This document shows, piece by piece, positions 43,756-56,600 of a stretch of DNA of 64,000 nucleotides; the first letter of the stretch is position 1; the number at the start of each line of letters is the position of its first letter. The position numbers and the translations under genes were made by a program. Origin of the DNA: Buddleja alternifolia. Taxonomy: Eukaryota > Streptophyta > Magnoliopsida > Lamiales > Scrophulariaceae. The DNA lies in contig CM033392.1 of NCBI GenBank assembly GCA_019426215.1, positions 35,694,814 to 35,758,813 of the forward strand, written 5' to 3'. Under the pieces are notes generated by a model. That model searched no databases and had not been told where the DNA came from. It saw only the letters and a list, made by a program, of their open reading frames with translations.

Positions 43756-44082
43756 GGGATAATTACAGTTTGGGTCCCTAAAGTTGACACCTATATTAAT
43801 TTTGGTCCCTCATTTGTTGGACTTGACAATTTTCGTCCCTAATCATTCAATTTTTAACAAAATTCGTCCCTGCCGTCAAATGTCTTGTTAAACTTAATTG
43901 AATATTCCGTCAAATGATGAAATATTTGGGGAATATTCCGTCAATTTTGACGGAAAGTTAACGGCAGGGACGAAATTTGTTAAAAAATGAAAGATTAAGG
44001 ACCAATTTTGTCGAGTCCAACAAATGGGGGACCAAAAGTATTTTGGGTGTCAACATTAGGGACTAAAACAGTAATTATTCCA
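43756..44082. mobile_element. MITE family 2, copy 2
   Basis: Ends GGGATAATTACAGTTTGGGT and, reversed, TGGAATAATTACTGTTTTAG. The interior matches 37550-37886 (CATTTGTTGGACTTGACA, CCCTGCCGTCAAATGTC, GTGTCAACATTAGGGAC). CATATTAA flanks it at 43748-43755 and 44083-44090. Confidence 0.85.
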
Positions 44083-44369
44083 CATATTAACTACCAAAAA
44101 TGATGTTCAAAATAAAAAACAAAGAGAAAGCCCGAAAAATGAAAAGCTTTAGTGAAATAAACTACATAAATAGAGAAAGTACGGGGAAATTTGGAGATTA
44201 TTATAAAAATAACTTTGAAGTGTCACAAAAAGTAAGAACATGAAAATGATAAAGAAAAAAAAAACAAATGCACAAATGCTTGAAAATTAAAATTAGAAAT
44301 CAATAGACCAACCTTGCACAAGAAATGAACAACATTGGTGTTACAATAAAATTCAGTGTTATTTGTATG

Positions 44370-44709
44370 GCCTGCATGTTCAATTTGAGATTTTAGAGAT
44401 TTCTTACTAACTTATATATACCAATTATTTTTTTAAAAAATATAAAAAAATATCTAATTGAAAAAGTAGATCACTAAGAGTATACAATGAACATAGCAAC
44501 TCATTTATTATAATAGTATATACAATGAACAACATTAAATTTTTTGAGGAGGTTATATTAAATTAATTATTAATACAATCAATTTGTTTACGCAATCAAC
44601 TTTGCGTTTTTCCTAGCACAATATTCATGTAGGGATATTTTGGTCTTCACAAAAAAGTCAAGAAACATAAATCATTCCTTAACATCCATACTTTTATAGT
44701 AGTTATAGA
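44370..44709 (-). repeat. Helitron-like repeat, second 5' end copy
   Basis: Related to the ~0.5 kb direct repeats (AATATCTAATTGAAAAAGTA, CTCATTTATTATAATAGTAT, AGCACAATATTCATGTAGGG). On the minus strand it begins TCTATAACTACTATAAAAGT at 44709 with an A before it, parallel to the end at 37970. Its left limit is not clear. Confidence 0.5.
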
Positions 44710-44762
44710 TTATAGATTATAGATTATAGATTATAGATATAGATTATAGATTATAGATATAT
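44695..44762. repeat. Short tandem repeat (AGATTAT)n
   Basis: About eight units of TTATAGA/TTATAGATA in a row directly at the Helitron-like end. Confidence 0.8.
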
Positions 44763-46162
44763 TGGGCTATGGGCTGAAGATTTATAGTAATGACCTTATC
44801 ACTAATTATATTAACAAAACTAATCTCACATAATAAATTAATATTTGTAATGGGCTACAATAAATTAAATCTCTATATATTATTTATTTATGTGTAAATT
44901 TTTAAATTGACATTAATCATAGTCACGGTACATCGGATTGTTTTTCCTAGTTAACTAGAAATAGAATTGTGTTCCGGTTGTACCAAGTATTCAAGTCTAC
45001 ATATAAAGGGCTTGTATATTGTATCTATATACTTTTACAAAGAACCAACACCCTAGAAGATTTTTTTTTTGTGTGTGTTTTAGAATAAAATGACTATATT
45101 ACCCTCAATTAAAAACAATAAGGTAGTTTTTTTTTCTTTTTTTTTGTTCAAGTTTTTTCTCCTTCACGAATACTTCTTACATTTTCTCTCTTATATGTCA
45201 AATTTACTCATTCTTTTTCCCCAAATATTTTAATACTTTCTCTCCAACTCACTTTTAATCATTTACAAGATCTCATATATTATAAATAATATTCTATGTT
45301 TACCACGTAAATCAAGCAAAAATATTCATACGATATAACAGTAAATTATATAATTTTTTATTTGTAATTTATATTTATTAGTTCACACACTAAGTGTGCC
45401 AACATGACTATTTATGTATAACTCTTAAAGTAGGATTGTATTTCCTATACAAAGTTGATTTAGATTCTTATATATCAAATATTCAAGTCTATACATAGAC
45501 GTTTGAATGTTTTATTATGTATAACTCTTATTATCAAGATGTGAAATCTATATTCTGATCCGTGAATATAGATAACTTTGCCAAACACGTTAAGACTCTT
45601 TAGTCATCTTATGCTTTAATTTATGTCTTATTAATCTCCACCAACTAGCAATCCCCCACCACCCTCACCAACCCCTCCCCGGCCCTTGGTCTCCCCACCC
45701 TACCTTACCACTTGGCCCGTTCACAGCATGCACTGATCTAAATAGCATACACCGCATATCTATGGCCCCAATATGTATACCACCCTTTGGAATTATGCAA
45801 GCAACCACGCTAAAAAAAAAAAAAAAAAACACCGGCCCTAACTCATATAGAGCCGGAGCGTGAGAGAGTCAACACTTAAAATTACATAAGAGCATGAGCA
45901 CTTTAGAGCGTGTATAATAAAATAAAAGTTAAAATAATTATTATATTTTTTTGATTGAATTGTCTTTAAATATTATTTGATATGATAAGCTCATATTAAA
46001 ATAATTTTTTAACTTGAATTATAAAAATAATTAGATAACGTGATTGTCTTTTTTGATAGGATTAAAAGATATCTTAGTACAATGAAATGAAAAGAATAAG
46101 ATTAAGATTATTAAAATAATCTTAACTGTAGGCCCCAATCTTTAACAGAAAAGGACAAAAAA
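44763..46162. other. Intergenic DNA, no gene seen
   Basis: AT-rich, with a C-rich stretch near 45650-45725, an A-run at 45811-45829 and a small inverted motif CCGGCCC...GAGCCGG near 45832-45856. No supported gene. Confidence 0.5.
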
Positions 46163-46277
46163 GACACCAAAAGTTTAAATTCAACTTTATAACTTAAAAT
46201 TTTTGCATCTCTAGAAAATCTACCTCAATTTTTAATTGCAAAGGACACCAAAGGTTGAATCTCAACCTTACTCCTTA
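46163..46277. repeat. ~81-bp direct repeat that holds the PIF target site
   Basis: Two units: GACACCAAAAGTTTAAATTC ... TTTTTGCATCTCTAGAAAAT (46163-46219) and GACACCAAAGGTTGAATCTC (from 46244). The second is interrupted at TTA by the element at 46278-51554 and resumes at 51555 (TATAGTTTTTACATCTCTAC). The first unit therefore shows what the empty site looked like. Confidence 0.65.
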
Positions 46278-47304
46278 GGGCTTGTTTGGTTGGAGGGTTT
46301 AATTGAGTTGGCTTATTCTGACACATGTAAACCCTTGTTTGGTTGGCTGGCCAAAATAAGCCAACAAACCTAGGGCCCAGTCCATAAACCCATATACCAT
46401 GGGTATTTCAACCTACCCATTGAGGTGAGTTGAAATAAACCCATCAGCTTGGTTTAATAACCCATGATGTGTAAAGTCATTTTTACCTCTCTTCTATAAA
46501 TATCCTAGTACTATTTCCTTTTCCAATTTTTTATTACAACATCTTCATTCTCACACACAAACCCATCTTGCTTGTGTTCTGTAGTTGCAGAAGACGATTT
46601 TGGGGGAATGACAAAAAATTAGGGATCTTACAAATCGGTTCATATTTGTTCATCTACAACTAGAAAAAGGCAAGTAATTGCATTATTGGTTCCTTTACTT
46701 GAATATTCTTCCATGATTTGATTGTTATTTTGAATTTGGATTCAATTTTTTTTTAGGGTTCCTGTTTTTTTTTTTTGGGATTAATGTAATGAAGAAGTTA
46801 ATAATATTTGCTATTTGTGGGTCTATTAATGAAGAATAGCCCTCTATTGGCTTCGTTTCGAACACACGCGTCATGGGTCCATGTTTGTGCTTACGGGGTT
46901 TTGGCTGCTGAGTTGGAATTGGAAAAGTTTGTATTTGAATTTGGATTGGCTGTTTAAGAATTTTGTTCGACCGTGCCAGTGGTTCGTATTACTTCTAGTC
47001 AGGCATAAGTTCTTTATGAAACAAAACTTGTTGAAACTGGATAATTATCTCATTCGGTTATGATCGTCCGATGAAATGTAGATGTTTGGTTCTTTGCGAA
47101 TACGGAATGTTTTCCAATTTTCTGATTACATGCTGTTTTTTGGATTTCGAGCACGCTTTACAGTTTTAAGCTTGATTCCCCTTTTTCTTTATTTCTTTTT
47201 TTTGTGTGTGTGTGTGTGTGTGTTTAAAACTGAATTTCAGTTCAATTATTGAAGTATTTGGTTTACTTGGATTATGAGTTCCCTATCATTGCTTTCTCAA
47301 TGTA

Positions 47305-49649
47305 GGCTAGAGAGGAGTTGAAGAAACTTAAGGCTGCACAAAAAGCAGCAACAGCCAAGCTTCGGGTGTGTGCATTGTAACGCCCGAACTTAAGGTGGCA
47401 CGATAACTAAAAGATACGTTCCTATAAAGACAAAGTCTAGCAGCGGAAACAAGTACACAAATATATCATCATTGTTTAGCTTAGTACAAACCCATACTAC
47501 TACAGATAATCGTCATGTATCACGTCTAACACGTCAATAAGGTTGCTAACGAAGGAAGTCGAAAGATGACTATTACAAAAGTTCCCCAAAAGATACATCA
47601 AGCTATTGCCACCCGCTCTTGCCCATGACTGGAAGAAAGGAAGAAAATACGTAAGCAAAGGCTTAGTGAGTGCCAGTGGTCATGTGATGGGTGTTTTCTT
47701 TTAAATGCAAAAGATTGATCTTAAAAGTGTCAAGCATTTGGAAATCATAACATTATACTCAATGATTATTGGAGCAAAGTGCAAAATCCTTGGGTTACAA
47801 AAACAAATTCACTTATTAAAAAAAATAAAATGCAAAATTCTTGCGTAAAGCGAGTACTTGTGCATGTCATTTTCAAAATATGCTTTTCACACAATAAGAT
47901 GTGTAACTATTACGCAATGGAATACACCAGTCATATATAGGTGAATCACAATAAGATTTACACACGTCACGTTTAAGCCGAAGGGGGTCAGGTAGCGATA
48001 TCACTGCGTCCAATGATTTGCCCGTGACACTTTAGGTCCCGTAACTTCTTCCTTGTCACCCCTGAACACGCATGGCTTATAGCCAACACCTTATACCTCC
48101 CCACGCAGGCTCGCGATGCCCGATTTGGTCATATCCGGAATATGCCACACGATAAATGACCCATGCACCCTCAGAGCACTCCGTCCTAGGTGCATGGATC
48201 TGGACGTGGATAGCGGGAACTGTTTAAGACCGCAAGCCCATGCTTGACCGGCCGAACCCTGCCCTATCCATCGCCCGACCTTGGGCCCAACACAACCACG
48301 TAAGATGTAACACGTCACAAGAACACCATCACGGAACATGATTACAATACAAGACCAAGTGAAATGACTTTTGAAATCCCATGATTCAATGTTTAAGTGG
48401 TACCCATGCTTTCAAAATATGCATTTAAAATAATTATGAATCTGCGCAAACAGTTATGCATGAATTCAAAATGGTCACTATTCGGTGATAATTGCATATT
48501 CAAAAGTATTATGCTTCAATCTCTTTTTGAAATGCGAATTTACGATAGACACATATATAAGTATTAATATATATATAGTACATTTTAAAACAACTTCCTT
48601 CCAGTTTTGAAAATAGTAATAATTTCTTTGGAGGCAACTCACACTACGTCCAAGCTATACAGCGTCGTCCTCGTTCGTCTCACCAACAACACCTGCTAAG
48701 CCAAAACTATATCAGAAACCCATTTTCTAACTCGTCCAACGTCTACCCGGGGTAGCCTATGTGGTCCTAATAACTATACAATCATGCACCAAAAAGTTAC
48801 CTTAATCAAAACTAGGCTTAATTTCAATCTTCCCCAAAAGGGTCGATAGAGGCGTAAAAACAGATTTGTGCAGTTTTAGTGTACGAATTTTTAAAAAAAA
48901 ACATAAAATCGATAATTCTAGATAAACATTTCCAGAAATGCTCTTAACTTGTTGAAAAACCTTAGCTAAATTTTTCAAAGGTAAATAATCACTTGAAGTA
49001 TGGCTGTTTTACTCAAAATCGAAGCAAAATTGGGTTCAATTTTTACTGGGGCAATACCACTTTAAAAATTCATATAAAATCATAATTTACTCAAATAAGC
49101 CCCAATTTCATACACAATAACCCCAATACATATGGTTATCCCCTGAAAAAATTTTGAAACCAAAATGAAGTTGGTAAAAGCCCCAAATGATGTCTCAAAC
49201 AAACCTTTTCGAAATCCCGTGAGGCTTCTGGCAGCCTATACTTAACAATTGCCACAATTCACATTAAAACTCCAAAAAATCTCACAAAATTCCAGAGATA
49301 TTTCATACATGCAGTAACATACACAGTAAAAGTTTTGAACTCAAATAACGTTTCCTTATCTCGAAAACAATTCTTCAAAATTAGTTGCAGATTTATAGAC
49401 CCAACTTAAAATTATCATGCATGTGTGATTTCTTCATTTAAGCCTTTAGATTGGCTAACAAAAATTGTAAATTTAAGCTTAAAACTCATAGATCTACTCA
49501 TCCAAGACACATGCAATAACATTTTCAAAATAAACTTAGCCTTTACCATTACCTACTAATATATAAGTTCTAAGTTCTAAGGGATTAAGAGTTACCTTTA
49601 ATTGCTACCAACAAGTGTGAAGATGGGTTGAAGGTTGAAGTCAATATAC

Positions 49650-49697
<48 letters not shown>

Positions 49698-50489
49698 TGA
49701 AATGAAGAGATGAAGAATGGTTGAAGAGACCCTTTTGCTTTGTATAAAGAAAAATGATGAAGGTTGAAGGTGGTATGTTATATATATAGGTGTGTGTGAC
49801 CGTGTAGTGCTCCACTTTTCTTCTCCTTTTTTTTTTAATGTGAAATGAAAGTGGAATTTACTAATTATTGGTGTATTTGGGTAATTTACTAATTCAACTT
49901 CTCTCCTAGTGTCTAGTTAAATTTTGGTTCTATTCCTTTAATCTACATAAGATGTATAATATAATATCCCTCTTGAACATATGTTTAAGATCCTAGGTCA
50001 TGTCCTAATGCTTTAGATAGTAACTAGTCAACTAAAAAAAACTCGGGTATCACATGCATGACTACAATTAGGAAGATTATGTTATCTCGTCTTGTTTATT
50101 CATTGAAATAAGGAAGCTCACTTATCCTATTATTGGCAATTTAAGGCACAACAACCGAGTGTTTCAAAGTCAGAGAAGAAAAGAATGTAAGAAAGAAGTT
50201 GAGGAGGAAAACCATGAGGATTATAGTGACCCCAACACACCTTTTGGTGAGAAGAAAAATCTCTCCGGTCAAATGGCAAAGACTTACAATCCCAGTGCAG
50301 TTCAGAACTCGTATGTCGAATTTATAAGATTTGTTTTCTTTTCGACTTATATAAATGCTTGCTTTGTTTTCTTTTTTTTTTTTTTTGAATCCTTGTGCTT
50401 CTAATGTTTGATCTAGGAGGTATGAATGGTGGGAGAAGTCTAATTTCTTTGAGGCTGACCCAAAAAGCTCCAAACAGCCTTTTGTAATT
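47305..50489 (+). pseudogene. Captured valyl-tRNA synthetase gene fragment, interrupted by a solo LTR
   Basis: The piece at 47305-47364, after an acceptor-like TGTAG, reads AREELKKLKAAQKAATAKLR, the charged N-terminal extension of plant cytosolic/organellar ValRS. After the solo LTR, a second piece (about 50200-50310) reads ENHEDYSDPNTPFGEKK and QMAKTYNPSAVQNS. A GT-AG intron (50311-50416) follows, then 50417-50489 reads RYEWWEKSNFFEADPKSSK and QPFVIV, ending at GTGAGT where the next ValRS intron would start. The HIGH and KMSKS catalytic regions are absent. A frameshift lies upstream of EEENHEDY. Retained introns show DNA-level capture rather than a retrocopy. The identification rests on memory of the family and is quite specific (NPSAV..SWY.WWEKS.FF). 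Confidence 0.8.
47376..50054. repeat. Solo LTR, 2679 bp, inside the PIF element
   Basis: It starts TGTAACGCCCGAACTTAAGG and ends AACTCGGGTATCACA. TGCAT flanks it on both sides (47371-47375 and 50055-50059). The end sequences (GGGCGTTACA / TGTGATACCCGAG) look like those of Ty3/gypsy chromovirus LTRs, from memory. It contains an (AT)n run at about 49652-49694. There is no internal coding region, so only the LTR is left. Open frames within it are not supported as genes. Confidence 0.85.
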
Positions 50490-51557
50490 GTGAGTTTCTT
50501 GAAATCTCCACATCTGAAGTCGTATTTGGGAGCAACGTTCTCAATCAAGGGTGGCTTGAAAGTTGAAGAAACCTCATGAGTCGATCTTCTATAGAGGATT
50601 TTGTTTCTTTTATTTGTTGTCCATTAAGCCTGACATAAAAGATTGTATTTTGAGAGAGAATTTAACTTGATATAAACTTCTCCAAGTTTTGCTGGTAAAT
50701 TGTGGGTTTTTCATATATTTTTGATAAGTGTAGGGATTATAATTTGTTTGAAATTTTATTCAACTTCTTTTATATTTTCCGTGCAATCAATGCAATGGGA
50801 TTAAGATGTTAGTTTATAATCACCATCTTATGTATGGTATAATTCTATGTTTGGTCGAGTCCTCGAGTGTGTAATTTTTCGTTTATCTCTTTCATACAAA
50901 TGCGAAATGTTTGTGGAGACCACATACAATATATTTTAGTGTGTTGGGAAAATAGATACTAAAACTATTAGACTTAATTTAACATGGATTTTTCCCTTGT
51001 GATTTAGTTTGTGTCAATATTCTTAAGCTAAAATACATTTTATTTCTCGGAAATTTCCATAAAAAATAATTCTTAAATTTTGTTGCTTTGCCAATGCAAC
51101 CATGAGAAACCAAAGTAAATATTGTTACATACTAAAAATATTAATCAAATTATTTAAGTTTGCAACATCACCAAAAAATAGTTACAAAGACCCTTTGCAT
51201 TCAAGTTGGAAACTAGAATTGATTGAGAATTGTTTATGAATGTTCGTATACCACCCAAATTTTGTGAGAGAGTTAACTTTATAAATATATTGGGGTTGTG
51301 AGGTAGTGGGTTATTTGGAATCTTTTTACTAAAAGGGCTAAGTGGGATATAATATAAAAGGGAGGTTAAAATAATATTTTACTCTTAATCTAACCCATCT
51401 AAACCACCCAACCAAACAAAAATAAGGTTTGTGACCCATTATTTTAGATGGGCCGAAAACAATAACCAAACAACTTTTTGGAGATGTGCCTATGGTTTCA
51501 AACCCTTTGGCTACTTTGTCACATGTAAATCCAACCCACCAACCAAACGAGCCCTTA

Positions 51558-53602
51558 TAGTTTTTACATCTCTACAAAATATATATATGTAGTTTCATTC
51601 TTTTTTTTTCTTTTTTTTTTCAAGGCAACTCTTGTTACTTATTTTGACTAATGAAAGAATTTTCAATAAACATACATGAAATTTCATCAATTAGTGAAAA
51701 GTTCTTGTTATTTCTTGTATTGTGGCCCATAAATTTTAGTGCGAAAATTAAGAATTTTAAGAGCATAATAGAGTGAAGCTCTCGCTCTTAAGTTTTGAAA
51801 CGAACTCGGAGCGTGATCTAGCCACCAATCATTCCAAACAAAAAAATTCTCAATGGACCATTAATAAAAGACTGAAAAAAAGAGAACATATATCCTTAGT
51901 CCTTACTGGATGTGTGTGAATTTAAAGAAAAATAATGGGCACAATGGATTGAACATGCATGCGACTGCGAGTGGTGCGCTCCGGAGAGAAAATTCTATTC
52001 CCCATACATGGCTTCATGACCGATGTCCATCTGCATGGCACCGCATTCTGCCAATGTTCGTTGCTTGAAATGGGTGTTCCGGTTGCAAGGCAGGGCGGGT
52101 GGGGATTGAAAATTTGGGGGAGAGGAGGCTAAAGAAATTAAAAAAAAAAAATTATAGAAGAAAAGAAAAATGGAATATTTACTTGAGGGATGTATTTGTT
52201 ATTTCTAACTTAAGAGGGATAGTTTCTACATTTGGTTCAAACATCAGGCTGATTTGAAATTTTGAATAATTCACCTAAGAAAAAAGAAAAGAAAATATAA
52301 CCTACTATATACAAAATGATCCACATTTGCTTGGCGAGTAATTTGCAGTTTGCAGCCTGAGATTACGTTAGTGAGACCCTGAAATTACATTAAGTTTGGC
52401 AGTTTGCACCCCAGTACAAAATTAGGCCAAAAATGCAACTTCTGGAGGGATAAATTCATCCAGAAAAAGTCCCTAATTGGCTTCCCCAACAGCTGTTTCG
52501 GCACCCAAACTGAAGCTCAGCTTCCCTAAAGCCCGTACGTCATTTGCACGTCTAAATGTTTTTTTGTCTTAACAAAACAGACATGCATAAAGCAAGAAGG
52601 AGCAACTTAAATCTCAGATAGCAAAGTGTTGTAATCTCTCTTAGTTAGTTATCTATTGAGAGTCCTTTGTTTTGCTGCTTGCACGCATGCATATTATAAT
52701 TTATATTTGCGTGTGTGGTGAAAGTTAAAACCATACATTAAATTTCTTGCAATTGAGTTTCTAATTTTATTGAAACATCCAGTAATGATGCCTCGATTTA
52801 ACATGTTTGTAAAGCATGGCTTCTCCTAGTGCTTTGGTTGACTGAAGAAGGAAAATTATTAATATAACCCATCCATTGTATTACATGAAGCAGCTTTTAA
52901 CCGATCGGAGTAGTATCTGTTTAGATAGTGGTTTGTTTTGCATCAGAATGAGTACATTTTGATAAATTTTTTGCTCTAGTTTCGAGCATCCATTTGGGCG
53001 TTTTGTAAGATAGCATTGAACTTTTGGAGAAGTTTTATTGCTCGATGTAAGCACATATTCTGTGTCCTTGGATCAAATTACTCAGTACCAACTAAACAAG
53101 AGATCCCATGGAGGGCCCTCTGCAATCAAGAACTACCATTTTTTCAAGTTGCATTTCTGCCCTGAATGATGTATTCTCATGGTGCAATTACACGAGGTTT
53201 GGCCCATACTGAGAATATAAATAGGATGCGATCGAGGACCTATGCAAGTAAAATTATCAACAAATTAGTTAAGAGATATACTCCAAAGAGGCACAAATAA
53301 CATCACTCTTACATCAATAGCTTCAATTCGAAACAAAATAGTCAAAAGCAAGTTACTCATCGCTAATCACATTTCCTTATTTACCCTGAAAATATACGAG
53401 TATCTGCAGCGAACAGCTATCTACCCAGTAGTCCTCTATGTACAGACTGATGATCTCTTAGAACACAACCAGATACGATGTTTCTCTAATACCACAACCT
53501 TCAAAGAAACTTTGACTGAACAATAGATGGTACAATGCAACCAAGTAAATAATTTAATAAAGAGAAAACTCGCCAACTCCATCTGGTGTATAAGAAATGA
53601 CG
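51558..53602. other. Intergenic DNA downstream of the OPA3-like gene
   Basis: AT-rich with T- and A-runs (51600-51622, 52139-52151). The stretch 53300-53602 is the likely 3' UTR and downstream region of the minus-strand gene. A segment at 52330-52480 resembles a transposon end in style (GTTTGCACCCCAGTACAAA), but no partner was found. No further gene. Confidence 0.45.
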
Positions 53603-56600
53603 TCAAGAGGATTTAGCAACTGTTGTTTTATGATCAGTTCCTTTTGATTCCTTAAATCTAAAAGCACCAGTGAGGCCGCGTTCTTTGGTAAGCTGCTCCT
53701 CCAGCTCTGCTATTCTGTGCTTAAGCTGCTCCACTTCTCTGGCTACTTCTTCATCCCTTTGCTTCATCTCCTGACATATCATAGACGAATAATGCTACTA
53801 GTAGTTAATGAATGACTAATTTGACAGAATTAAGTCTACACAAAGATCAGCTTCAATCCATGATTACTTATGTATATTATTCCAGTGAGAGCTATCCATA
53901 AATTTCAAAACCAATAAGGTAGTAGATGAAAAAGTTGTATACGCTTCCATTTTGAAGTCAAGTGCAGCACAATTTACTAATCTATATGGAAAGTCAACCA
54001 ATGACTTTCAGAGTTTAAGGCTTTGTTTGGATGTGTTTCCATTACATTTTCAATCATTATTTTTATAATGTACGGGGAAATTGATTTTTATGATACTTTT
54101 TTTTTATATTTTTTTTTGTTGAAAATAGTAAGTATATTTGATTGTACTTTTGAAAATGATTGGAATTGATGATTTGATGATTGATAATGTGTGAAATGAT
54201 AGAGTTAGTTAAAAACTAATGATTGTGAATAGTATTGTAAATAAATAAGAGATAACATTGTATTTGTTAAACATATTCATAAGTGGAAATGATAAAATTT
54301 CCAAAAAAGAGCAATAAAAATACTCAAAATGGGTCTTAAAATGTGGATAAGGTCCTGGAGGATGGGAGTATGTTTTAAATTTTACCATAGCACCACTGTT
54401 GTCGCTGGAAGTATGCTTTTATTGGATGAAGAGGTGACCATGAAAGAAAGAAAAAGGTGGGTGTGATTCGCTGAAGTGGAATATAGTTATTGGAAAATGT
54501 GAAAATAAAAATGAGCATTTTCACTTGGAAACTATGTAAAAATGTGTATTTTTCATTTTTAAATGAAAATGAAAATGAAAATGCCCAAGTGAAAACACAA
54601 GCAAACAAAGGTTACCTTTTGTGTGTGTCACATGTGTGTTGCATGAAAGGCACAAGAACAGAGGAAAGTGAAGGGTGAATATGAGCACTGACCTCTAATT
54701 CCCGCTTGTGCAGTTCCTCTTTTCTGGCTTCTGATCTGGAACTTCTTTGCACCTCAAAAATCACTGCAGTTCCTGCAACCTACGAACAAACAGAAGTGGT
54801 CAATTAGAATCAAGATATTTGGAAAAACAAGACACGATATTGAAAGTACTACACACACGTGCACCGCAGAGGACGAGAAGACAGATTCCCCTTAATCAAA
54901 GGCGTCAGGGAAAGTAAAGTTACAGGTGACACAAGCACTAATCTTACTCTTTCAACAGGTTGTAAGCATTTTGCCAGTCAAAAAAAGAGACACATGAAAA
55001 CATTTCATCATGAAAAATGTGAGGTAAGGGAAAAAGCAGTTCGGCCAATTACACAGCAAAAAAAAATTAGAACAGGTCTACAAGAGAGAATTATTAAAAG
55101 AAAAAAAAAATTGTATTTAAAGTATAATAATATAGTTTAAATAACTGCATGACATACTGTGACAAAAGAGTAATAAGAGGAGGGCCAAGAAGAAGGAATG
55201 ACAATTAATGGTGACTATACAGACTATACTAAAATACTTCACAATTCATTAAGGTCAGTTTTCGGTCGACGGATTTAGAGCTCCGGATTTTGAGTCCATA
55301 ATGATAAATCCTTTGAGCTGGTTGGACAATTCCAAGTTACAATGAATCAAATCTTTAGCACCCATTGTGCTATTTATTAAGTGACTAAAGTGGATTTCAC
55401 GTCCACTTAAGATTGGAGTCATTTCAAATCATTAGCATCAAATTCTTCGATCCAAATGCAGCTACTAACAAATAAGCAACCACATCTACAAGTCCTCCAG
55501 AAAATTTTCCAATGTCACAAATAGAACAAGTATTAAAGAAAAGAAATGCATGTGCATTTCCAGACTAACAAATTTCTCATCATGTGTTACGCTAAAAAAA
55601 TTTTAGGGGCGTTTGTGTAGATTCTTTTTTATTACAATAGAGCACTAAAGCAAGCAGGAGAGGAAGAAGGTGCAGCCTAGTATGTCGCGGGATGATCTGT
55701 AAATTCAGGCATAGTTTGTGACAGATGTAATGCTACATACTCAAGATGCGAAAAGACATAGATCATGCTTAAAGTGCCATTCATATGATTTGCCATGAAT
55801 TAGTTGCACATAGTAAACATTCATAAGTATGACACGAGAACAACCAGAACCGCTATGATTTTTTCCTATTCCAGAGAAAGAATTTTCATGAGAATGAACA
55901 ATACCGTGAATACAAAGAGTTCGCCTAGAAGGTCTGCAGCAGCCTGAACAGCTTTTTCTTCATTTAGAGGACGAATCACAACATCTGTTGCATGACCATA
56001 TATACGTCTTTGCAAGTTTGTGGTGAGTCGATGATTGGCCTGTTAAGAATTCAGAGCTACTGAGATTTCAAAATTCATAAGCTATACATTCTGTACAAGA
56101 TGTGTGATTTTCATCGTGATTATGGATAGTTGAGATGTTCTTTTATCACACATGTAAGTAGAAAAACAGCTACTTGAAAGAAAAATAGATCCACCAATCA
56201 GAAAATGTTAGAAAATTTAGCATCAAAAGAAACTCATTTGAAATAAGCATCCACCAAAACATCTGTATCTTCTCCAAGTTTATGAGATGCAGGAGAGGGT
56301 GTGTTCTAGAAACTTGTCCAAAGGAAGTTAATGTTTGATACATTATCCACAATCAATCATTTCCACTAGATATGTCGATTCTTATTACATCGGTTCTCAC
56401 AGCATTGCAGGTCTAGGAAACATTGATGCAAGCAAACCCATTGGCATAATATTTGTACTTGACAAGTAAAATTAAAGTTTTGTAGTTGATGTCAAATGTG
56501 TTGAAACCTAGAACTTGGGAAAATACAACTTTATTACAAGCAGAGGTGTGTGTTTTGTAAAAGCACACATTAAAATCAGTAGTTAAGATAATCTCAACAA

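Larger units (their letters stand above)
46278..51554. mobile_element. PIF/Harbinger-type element carrying a captured gene piece
   Basis: The terminal inverted repeat is GGGCTTGTTTGGTTGGAGGG on the left and GGGCTCGTTTGGTTGGTGGG on the right (reversed), 18 of 20 matching. The 3-bp target duplication TTA lies on both sides (46275-46277 and 51555-51557), typical of PIF/Harbinger. No transposase is seen. Without the later solo LTR the element would be about 2.6 kb. It contains an intron-bearing fragment of a valyl-tRNA synthetase gene, so it is a Pack-type element. Confidence 0.75.

Noticed and set aside
48091..48339. 82-codon minus-strand frame
   Set aside because: It lies inside the 2.68 kb solo LTR; no coding resemblance.
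50141..50548. 135-codon minus-strand frame
   Set aside because: It is opposite the captured ValRS exons, which read convincingly on the plus strand with a GT-AG intron.
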